Source: DSNY01 sp016861185
GTDB taxonomy: Bacteria > Pseudomonadota > Gammaproteobacteria > Burkholderiales > Burkholderiaceae_F
DNA: 41,832 nucleotides
Reading direction: 5' to 3'
Assembly (NCBI GenBank): GCA_030263275.1
Contig: SZOR01000024.1
Span: forward strand, 1 to 41,832
Shown: positions 36,974 through 41,832 of the stretch, one piece after another
Layout of the letters: each line of letters opens with the position of its first letter
Numbering within the stretch: the first letter of the stretch is position 1
Position numbers and translations under genes: made by a program
The notes under the pieces: generated by a model
Told to the model about the DNA's origin: nothing
Databases searched by the model: none
The model's input: only the letters and a program-made list of their open reading frames with translations

Positions 36974-37071
36974 CCCGTCTCCGTTGACCGTTCACGGTTG
37001 AAACCGCCGCCGCGGCGGAGGACCGGGAGCGGACAACGGAGCACGGACAACGGGTAACGGATCACGGATAA
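36974..37071. repeat. Heptad-repeat inverted element B between pilU and dapE
   Basis: Six tandem seven-base units, each beginning CGG and ending A, run without a break from 37030 to 37071 (CGGACAA, CGGAGCA, CGGACAA, CGGGTAA, CGGATCA, CGGATAA). On the left, CCGTTGA (36981-36987), CCGTTCA (36988-36994) and CGGTTGA (36995-37001) run in the opposite orientation. The 20 bases at 36978-36997 match the reverse complement of 37023-37042 at 16 of 20 positions. The core contains the perfect palindrome CCGCCGCGGCGG (37007-37018). The whole unit could extrude as a cruciform or fold in RNA. It starts right behind the pilU stop. Confidence 0.7.
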
Positions 37072-37072
37072 T
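37044..37072 (+). promoter_or_regulatory. Candidate dapE promoter inside the heptad array
   Basis: CGGACA (37044-37049, four of six to the -35 consensus) and GATAAT (37067-37072, five of six to the -10 consensus) are separated by exactly 17 bases. Both hexamers are made of heptad-repeat units. Start of transcription would fall near 37079, leaving a leader of only about 20 bases before the dapE GTG. Confidence 0.45.
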
Positions 37073-37094
37073 GCGGGGCCTTTCTGCCCCGCAT
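37071..37094 (+). promoter_or_regulatory. Hairpin just ahead of dapE
   Basis: ATGCGGGGC (37071-37079) and GCCCCGCAT (37086-37094) are perfect nine-base inverted arms with a six-base loop. The hairpin ends four bases before the GTG start of dapE and occupies the place where a ribosome site should be; none is visible. Read-through transcripts from pilU would carry it and hide the start region, whereas transcripts from the nearby promoter would contain only part of it. No T-run follows. Confidence 0.5.
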
Positions 37095-37098
37095 AGCC

Positions 37099-38226
37099 GT
37101 GTCCGCGACGCTCGAACTCGTCCGCCAGTTGATCGCCCGCCGTTCGGTCACGCCGGCCGACGACGGCTGCCAGGACCTGATTGCGCAGCGTCTGACGCCG
37201 CTGGGATTCCGCGCCGAACGCATCGACCGCAACAGCGTCGCCAACCTGTGGCTGCGGCGCGGCGTGGCGCGGCCGAACGTTGTCTTTGCCGGCCACACCG
37301 ATGTCGTCCCGCCCGGACCGCGCGAGCAATGGCATTCGGATCCGTTCGAGCCGGTGTTGCGCGACGGCCGCCTGTTCGGCCGCGGCGCGAGCGACATGAA
37401 GAGCTCGATCGCCGCGTTCGTCGTCGCGGCCGAAGAGTTCGTCCGCGCGCATCCTGCGCATCGCGGCTCGCTCGCGCTGCTGCTGACTTCCGACGAGGAA
37501 GGCCCGGCCACCGACGGCACGGTGGCCGTCGTCGAAAGGCTTGCCGCGCGCGGCGAAGCGATCGACTGTTGCATCGTCGGCGAGCCGACCTCGGTCGATC
37601 GCCTCGGCGACACGATCAAGAACGGCCGGCGCGGCTCGCTGTCGGGCAGGCTCACGGTCAAGGGCGTGCAGGGGCACGTCGCCTACCCCCACCTTGCCCG
37701 CAACCCGGTGCACGAAATGGCGCCCGCGCTCGCCGAACTCGCGGCGGCCCAATGGGACGGGGGGAACGAGTATTTCCCGCCGACGACCTTCCAGGTTTCG
37801 AACATCCGCGCGGGCACCGGCGCGACAAACGTGATCCCCGGCGCGTGCGAAGTCGACTTCAATCTGCGCTTCGCACCGGTGTCGACCGCCGAGGGGCTGA
37901 TACGGCGGATCGAGTCGCTTCTCGGCAAACACGGCCTCGATTACGAGATCGCCTGGACGATCGGCGCCCAGCCGTTCCTGACGCGGCCTGGGGAACTGGT
38001 CGGCGCGATCCGCCGCGCGATCGCCGAGTGCACCGGCGTCGAAGCACAGCTCTCGACCACCGGCGGCACATCGGACGGCCGCTTCATCGCAACCGTCTGC
38101 CCCCAAGTCGTCGAATTCGGACCGCCGAACGCGTCGATCCACAAGATCGACGAGAACATCCGCGTCGACGATCTGGAACCGCTGAAGAACGTCTACCGCC
38201 GCACGCTCGAACTGCTGCTCGGCTGA
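37099..38226 (+). CDS. dapE: Succinyl-diaminopimelate desuccinylase
   Basis: 375 residues from a GTG at 37099, giving the normal opening (M)SATLELVRQLIARRSVTP. DapE is a two-zinc M20 hydrolase that releases succinate from N-succinyl-LL-diaminopimelate. Ligands and catalytic residues are His66 and Asp68 ('FAGHTDVVPPGP'), Asp99 ('GRGASDMKSSIA'), Glu133-Glu134 ('TSDEEGPATDGT') and Glu in 'IVGEPTSVD'. The lid/dimer domain has 'KGVQGHVAYPHLARNPVH' and the C-terminal His is in 'PPNASIHKIDENI'. No ribosome site precedes the start; a nine-base-pair hairpin lies there instead. It is separated from dapD by pilU. Confidence 0.96.
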   Translation: MSATLELVRQLIARRSVTPADDGCQDLIAQRLTPLGFRAERIDRNSVANLWLRRGVARPNVVFAGHTDVVPPGPREQWHSDPFEPVLRDGRLFGRGASDMKSSIAAFVVAAEEFVRAHPAHRGSLALLLTSDEEGPATDGTVAVVERLAARGEAIDCCIVGEPTSVDRLGDTIKNGRRGSLSGRLTVKGVQGHVAYPHLARNPVHEMAPALAELAAAQWDGGNEYFPPTTFQVSNIRAGTGATNVIPGACEVDFNLRFAPVSTAEGLIRRIESLLGKHGLDYEIAWTIGAQPFLTRPGELVGAIRRAIAECTGVEAQLSTTGGTSDGRFIATVCPQVVEFGPPNASIHKIDENIRVDDLEPLKNVYRRTLELLLG

Positions 38227-38235
38227 ACAACAACA

Positions 38236-39132
38236 ATGTCCAACATCGACGCCCAGGCCAATCTGCGCACCCTGCGCGACGTGCTGCGTTTCGCGGTGAC
38301 GCGCTTCAACGAGGCGAACATCTTCTTCGGCCATGGCCAGGTCGACGCCTTCGACGAAGCGGTGTTCATCGTGATGCGCACGCTGAAGCTGCCGATCGAG
38401 CGGCTCGACGTCTTCCTCGACGCGTATCTGACGCACGCGGAAATCAATTCGCTGCTGCAGTTGATCGAACGGCGCGTCAAGAAACGCGTGCCGGCCGCCT
38501 ACCTGCTGCAGGAGGCGTGGCTGCAGGGCTACAAGTTCTACGTCGACGAACGCGCGATCGTGCCCCGCTCCTTCATCGCCGAGTTGCTGAAGGACGGCCT
38601 GCATCCGTGGGTGCAGGAACCGAACGACGTGGCCGAGGTGCTCGACATGTGCACGGGCTCGGGCTGCCTCGCGGTGATGGCCGCCGACGTTTTCCCGCGC
38701 GCGAAGGTCGACGCCGCCGACGTCTCGAAAGACGCGCTCGCGGTCGCGAAGCGCAACATCGCCGACTACGGCCTCGAGGGGCGGATCCGGCTCGTCGAAT
38801 CGGATCTGTTCACGGCGCTGTCGAACCGGCGCTACGACGTGATCCTGTGCAATCCGCCGTACGTCACCGACGCGTCGATGAGCAGGCTGCCGAAGGAGTA
38901 CACGCACGAGCCGAAGCTCGCGTTGGCCGGCGGCGGCGACGGCATGGACGTCATCAAGCGGCTGCTGCGCGAGGCGCGCGACCATCTGAAGCGCGGCGGG
39001 CTGTTGATCGTCGAGGTCGGCGGAGAACGCGCGACCGTGGAGAAACAGTTCAAGGACATCCCGATGACCTGGCTCACCACCAGCGCCGGCGACGACATGG
39101 TGTTCCTCGTGAGGCAGGAGGAGCTGCCGTGA
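38236..39132 (+). CDS. prmB: 50S ribosomal protein L3 N5-glutamine methyltransferase
   Basis: 298 residues. PrmB methylates a glutamine of ribosomal protein L3 with SAM. The SAM site is 'VLDMCTGSGCLAVMAADVFP' and the amide-binding motif is NPPY in 'YDVILCNPPYVTDASMSRLP'. The N-terminal region ('LRFAVTRFNEANIFFGHG' and 'PAAYLLQEAWLQGYKFYVDE') is typical of PrmB rather than PrmC, which is usually shorter and lies next to prfA. ATG 38236 lies nine bases after the dapE stop; the sequence ahead is A/C-rich without a clear ribosome site. Confidence 0.94.
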   Translation: MSNIDAQANLRTLRDVLRFAVTRFNEANIFFGHGQVDAFDEAVFIVMRTLKLPIERLDVFLDAYLTHAEINSLLQLIERRVKKRVPAAYLLQEAWLQGYKFYVDERAIVPRSFIAELLKDGLHPWVQEPNDVAEVLDMCTGSGCLAVMAADVFPRAKVDAADVSKDALAVAKRNIADYGLEGRIRLVESDLFTALSNRRYDVILCNPPYVTDASMSRLPKEYTHEPKLALAGGGDGMDVIKRLLREARDHLKRGGLLIVEVGGERATVEKQFKDIPMTWLTTSAGDDMVFLVRQEELP

Positions 39133-39133
39133 C

Positions 39134-39288
39134 GCGGATTGCGGATCGCGGATTGCGGATCGCGCCGACTTCGGCGCGCGTGCACAGTCCCAGGAATCTC
39201 GGCAGCGGCGCTCGGCGCCTGGCAACAGGACATTCGCGCCGGTGCGGCGGTGAGCGCAATGCGCAATGCGCGATCCGCACTCCGATCT
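39134..39288. repeat. Heptad-repeat inverted element C between prmB and the ABC-F gene
   Basis: Four perfect tandem copies of GCGGATY occupy 39134-39161 directly behind the prmB stop. At the other end, units GCGCAAT (39254-39260, 39261-39267) and GCGCGAT (39268-39274) give the inverted version. The 25 bases at 39140-39164 match the reverse complement of 39255-39279 at 22 positions, including a perfect 11-base block TGCGGATCGCG. Between the arms lie 90 GC-rich bases without a gene. The element fills the whole 158-base gap and ends a few bases before the ABC-F ATG. Confidence 0.7.
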
Positions 39289-39290
39289 AG

Positions 39291-41195
39291 ATGCTTCGCC
39301 TCACCGACCTCGCCCTGGCACGCGGGGCGCGCGTCCTCTACCGCAACGTCTCGCTGATCGCGCCGCCGGGCGAACGGATCGGGCTCGTCGGCGCAAACGG
39401 CAGCGGAAAGTCGTCGCTGTTCGCCGCGATCCTGCGCGAGCTGGCGCCGGAGGCGGGCAGCCTCGAAGCGCCCAAGCCCGAGCGCATCGCGCACGTCGCG
39501 CAGGACATCGAAGCCGCCGACGAATCCGCGCTCGATTACGTGCTCGCCGGACACGCGCCGCTCATGGCTGCGCGCGCCGAATTGCAGACGGCGCTGGCCG
39601 GTCACGACGACCTCGCCCTCGCGCATGCGCACGCCGCGCTTGCGGAGCTGAACGAAGGCGCGATCGTCGCGCAGGCCAAGGCGGTGATGCACGGGCTGGG
39701 CTTCGCCGAGCGCGACGCGCCGCGGCGCGTGTCGGAGTTTTCCGGCGGCTGGCGCAACCGGCTTGCGCTGGCGCGCGCGCTGCTGCGACCGGCCGATCTG
39801 CTGCTGCTCGACGAGCCGACCAACCATCTCGACCTCGATTCGGTCATCTGGCTCGAAGCCTGGCTCAGGCGGCAGGACGCCACCGTGCTGCTGATCTCGC
39901 ACGACCGCGAGTTCCTCGACCGCTGCGCGACGGCGATCTGGCACGTCGCCGACGGCACGATCCGCCGCTATGCCGGCAACTACAGCGCGTTCGAATCCGC
40001 CTGGATCGAGCAGCAGCGCCAGCAGGACGCCGCGGCCAAAGCGTACGAGCGCACTGCCGCGCACCTGCAGCGCTTCGTCGACCGCTTCCGCGCCAAGGCG
40101 ACCAAGGCGCGGCAGGCGCAGAGCCGGATCAAGATGCTCGAGCGGCTGCAGGCGGTCGAGCCGATGCGCGCGCGCCGCGAGTGGCGCTTCGAATTCCTCG
40201 AGCCGCGCAAGCTGCCTGAACGCCTGATCGATGCCGAAGACCTGCGACTCGCGTATCCGACCGCAGACGGCGAGCGCACGATCCTCGACGGCGTGAAGTT
40301 CCTGGTCCGTTCGGGTGATCGCATCGGCATCCTCGGCGTCAACGGCGCCGGCAAGTCGACGCTCGTCAAGGCGATCGCCGGCGAACTCGACCCGGCTGCC
40401 GGCGAACTGAGGCGCGGTGCGGGGCTTGCGATCGGCTACTTCGCTCAACACCAGCTCGACCAGCTTCGACCGGACGAAAGCTCGTTGCAGCACCTGCGCC
40501 GGCTGGCGCCGGACGCGCGCGAACAGGAGCTGCGCGACTTCCTCGGCACCTACCGCTTCTCGGGCGAAATGGCGACGAACCCGGTCGGGCCGATGTCGGG
40601 CGGCGAGAAGGCGCGCTGCGCGCTCGCGCTGCTCGCGTGGCGGCGCCCCAACCTGCTCGTTCTCGACGAGCCGACCAATCACCTCGACATGGAAACGCGC
40701 GAAGCGCTGACGGTCGCGCTCTCTTCGTTCGAAGGCGCGCTGCTGCTGGTGTCGCACGACCGCCATCTGCTGCGCGCGACCGTCGATCAGCTCTGGCTCG
40801 TGCACGACGGCCGGCTTGCGTCCTTCGACGGCGATCTCGACGACTATGCCGCGCTCGTGCTCGCCAGCCGGCGCGAGCGGGCCGAATGCGCCGCCGACGA
40901 CCAAGGGCCGAACCGGCGGGAAGTCAGAAAGCAGGAGGCGCAGGAGCGCCAGCGCCTCGCCGCCGCCCGCAAGCCGTTGCAGACCAGGCTCGCGAAGCTG
41001 GAAGGCGAGATCGCGCGCATTTCGGACGCGCTGCGCGAGTTGGACGCGCGGTTGGCGGATCCGGACTTCTATCATTCGGGGCAGCCCGACGAAGTGGCCG
41101 CCACGCTCAAGCAGCGCGGCGAACTCGCGCAGCAGCTCGAATCCCTCGAAAGCCGCTGGCTCGAACTGACCGAACAGATCGAATCGATCGCATGA
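39291..41195 (+). CDS. ABC-F family ATPase (YheS-like)
   Basis: 634 residues with two ABC domains and no membrane segments, as in ABC-F proteins that act on the ribosome. Domain 1: Walker A 'GLVGANGSGKSSLFAAIL', signature 'SEFSGGWRNRLALARALL', Walker B 'LLLLDEPTNHLDLDSVIWLE'. The inter-domain linker is rich in Arg, Lys and Gln ('RFRAKATKARQAQSRIKMLE'). Domain 2: 'GILGVNGAGKSTLVKAI', 'GPMSGGEKARCALALLAW', 'LLVLDEPTNHLDMETREALT'. A C-terminal coiled coil (about 545-634) is present. Size and layout resemble E. coli YheS (637 residues) more than Uup. ATG 39291 has no visible ribosome site and follows repeat element C. Confidence 0.9.
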   Translation: MLRLTDLALARGARVLYRNVSLIAPPGERIGLVGANGSGKSSLFAAILRELAPEAGSLEAPKPERIAHVAQDIEAADESALDYVLAGHAPLMAARAELQTALAGHDDLALAHAHAALAELNEGAIVAQAKAVMHGLGFAERDAPRRVSEFSGGWRNRLALARALLRPADLLLLDEPTNHLDLDSVIWLEAWLRRQDATVLLISHDREFLDRCATAIWHVADGTIRRYAGNYSAFESAWIEQQRQQDAAAKAYERTAAHLQRFVDRFRAKATKARQAQSRIKMLERLQAVEPMRARREWRFEFLEPRKLPERLIDAEDLRLAYPTADGERTILDGVKFLVRSGDRIGILGVNGAGKSTLVKAIAGELDPAAGELRRGAGLAIGYFAQHQLDQLRPDESSLQHLRRLAPDAREQELRDFLGTYRFSGEMATNPVGPMSGGEKARCALALLAWRRPNLLVLDEPTNHLDMETREALTVALSSFEGALLLVSHDRHLLRATVDQLWLVHDGRLASFDGDLDDYAALVLASRRERAECAADDQGPNRREVRKQEAQERQRLAAARKPLQTRLAKLEGEIARISDALRELDARLADPDFYHSGQPDEVAATLKQRGELAQQLESLESRWLELTEQIESIA

Positions 41196-41832
41196 ACGCT
41201 TCCTCGCAAGCCCCGCTCGCCGGGTTGCGCATCCTCGACCTCACGCGGCTTCTGCCGGGTCCGGCGGCGACCATGCATCTCGCCGACTTCGGCGCCGACG
41301 TAATCAAGGTCGAAGACACCGGCGAAGGCGACTATCTGCGCAGCTTTCCGCCGCAGGTCGCAAACGCGGAAGGCGCGCGCGTCAACGCGATCTTCGAGGC
41401 GGTCAACCGCGGCAAGCGTTCGATCCGGATCGATCTGAAGTCCGCCGCCGGCCGCGAAGTGCTGTTGAAACTTGTCGACACGGCCGACGCGCTCATCGAA
41501 GGCTTCCGCCCCGGCGTGATGGCGCGGCTCGGGCTCGGCTGGGACGTTCTGCACGCGCGCAACCCGAAGCTCGTCGTCTGTTCGCTGTCGGGCTACGGGC
41601 AGAACGGCCCGCTCGCGCAGGCCGCGGGACACGACATCAACTACCTCGCCACGAGCGGCGTGCTCGACCAGATCCGCGCGCAGGGCAAGCCCGCGATTCC
41701 GAACCTGCAGCTCGGCGACCTGCTCGGCGGCGCGCTGTCCGCATTGTCGACGCTGCTGATCGCACTGCTCGGAGCGCAGCGGACCGGGATCGGCCGTTAC
41801 GTCGATGTCGCGATGGCGGACGGACTGCTCGC
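41192..41832 (+). CDS. CaiB/BaiF CoA-transferase family protein (3' end outside window)
   Basis: The first 213 residues of a longer protein; the frame is open to the window edge. The opening 'LAGLRILDLTRLLPGPAATM' and 'LADFGADVIKVEDTGEGDYL' are the family N terminus. 'FEAVNRGKRSIRIDLKSAAG', 'LIEGFRPGVMARLGLGW' and 'GYGQNGPLAQAAGHDINYLA' follow; the GHDINY segment is typical of alpha-methylacyl-CoA racemases, to which this copy may belong, and carries the conserved Asp used in catalysis. A class III CoA-transferase cannot be excluded without the C terminus. ATG 41192 overlaps the ABC-F stop by four bases. Confidence 0.88.
   Translation, partial: MNASSQAPLAGLRILDLTRLLPGPAATMHLADFGADVIKVEDTGEGDYLRSFPPQVANAEGARVNAIFEAVNRGKRSIRIDLKSAAGREVLLKLVDTADALIEGFRPGVMARLGLGWDVLHARNPKLVVCSLSGYGQNGPLAQAAGHDINYLATSGVLDQIRAQGKPAIPNLQLGDLLGGALSALSTLLIALLGAQRTGIGRYVDVAMADGLL

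Noticed and set aside
36977..37020. Rho-independent terminator after pilU
   Set aside because: Inverted repeats and a GC palindrome are present but no T-run follows on either strand; treated as part of repeat element B.
36970..39225. A 751-codon minus-strand frame opposite dapE and prmB
   Set aside because: Its ends are formed by translated heptad arrays and its body is antisense to two clear genes.
39134..39288. Possible CRISPR array
   Set aside because: Units are only seven bases, directly abutting with no spacers, and no cas gene is present.
38832..41075. A 747-codon minus-strand frame opposite the ABC-F gene
   Set aside because: Antisense to both conserved ATPase domains and crosses repeat element C; no recognisable domain.

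Overview
The window is a compact, very GC-rich piece of a Gram-negative chromosome. Gene content and order point to a betaproteobacterium, probably close to Burkholderiales: rpsB-tsf-pyrH-frr-uppS-cdsA-dxr-rseP-bamA-skp-lpxD-fabZ-lpxA-lpxB-rnhB, smc-zipA-ligA, dapC-dapD-pilU-dapE-prmB, and the divergent pair ppsA/ppsR. This placement is inferred from gene order and protein character; no database search was possible. I recognise 37 protein genes, two of them cut by the window edges. I see no tRNA, rRNA, insertion sequence, prophage or CRISPR array. No gap between genes exceeds about 225 bases.

Layout. 1-458: 3' end of a DUF294-type nucleotidyltransferase-like protein (+). 519-4314 (-): ppsA, an NfeD-family protein and an SPFH/stomatin-like protein, read in that order. 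4409-5251 (+): ppsR, the regulator of PpsA, divergent from it. 5258-21570 (-): one unbroken run of 17 genes read from rpsB to cfa. It covers translation (rpsB, tsf, frr), UMP kinase, isoprenoid and lipid carriers (dxr, uppS, cdsA), envelope biogenesis (rseP, bamA, skp, lpxD, fabZ, lpxA, lpxB), RNase HII, a SPOUT rRNA/tRNA methyltransferase and a cyclopropane-fatty-acid-synthase-like enzyme. 21796-25195 (+): map and glnD, divergent from rpsB. 25211-33152 (-): smc, zipA, ligA, mtnP, def. 33292-41832 (+): queF, dapC, dapD, pilU, dapE, prmB, an ABC-F protein and the start of a CaiB/BaiF CoA-transferase.

How the genes work together. The central run makes the outer membrane: lipid A first steps (LpxA, LpxD, LpxB with FabZ supplying or competing for hydroxyacyl-ACP), outer-membrane protein export (Skp, BamA), envelope stress signalling (RseP), and precursors (Dxr to UppS; CdsA). 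The dap genes supply meso-diaminopimelate for peptidoglycan and lysine. PpsA with PpsR controls gluconeogenic PEP formation. GlnD senses glutamine for PII. Many neighbours overlap by 1-4 bases, so translational coupling is likely.

I found no obvious new protein system. The least explained signal is non-coding. Three intergenic gaps (about 454-522, 36974-37071 and 39134-39288) hold arrays of seven-base repeats on both sides of a short GC-rich core, with the right array in inverted orientation. The heptamer sequence differs between loci but the architecture is the same. One array appears to contain the only promoter-like sequence in front of dapE. Other points of interest: a perfect palindrome between ppsA and ppsR, a hairpin in front of cfa, a terminator-like hairpin between rpsB and tsf, a TTG start for bamA, an Ala at the LpxA acyl-chain ruler position, and 6-oxopurine specificity residues in MtnP.
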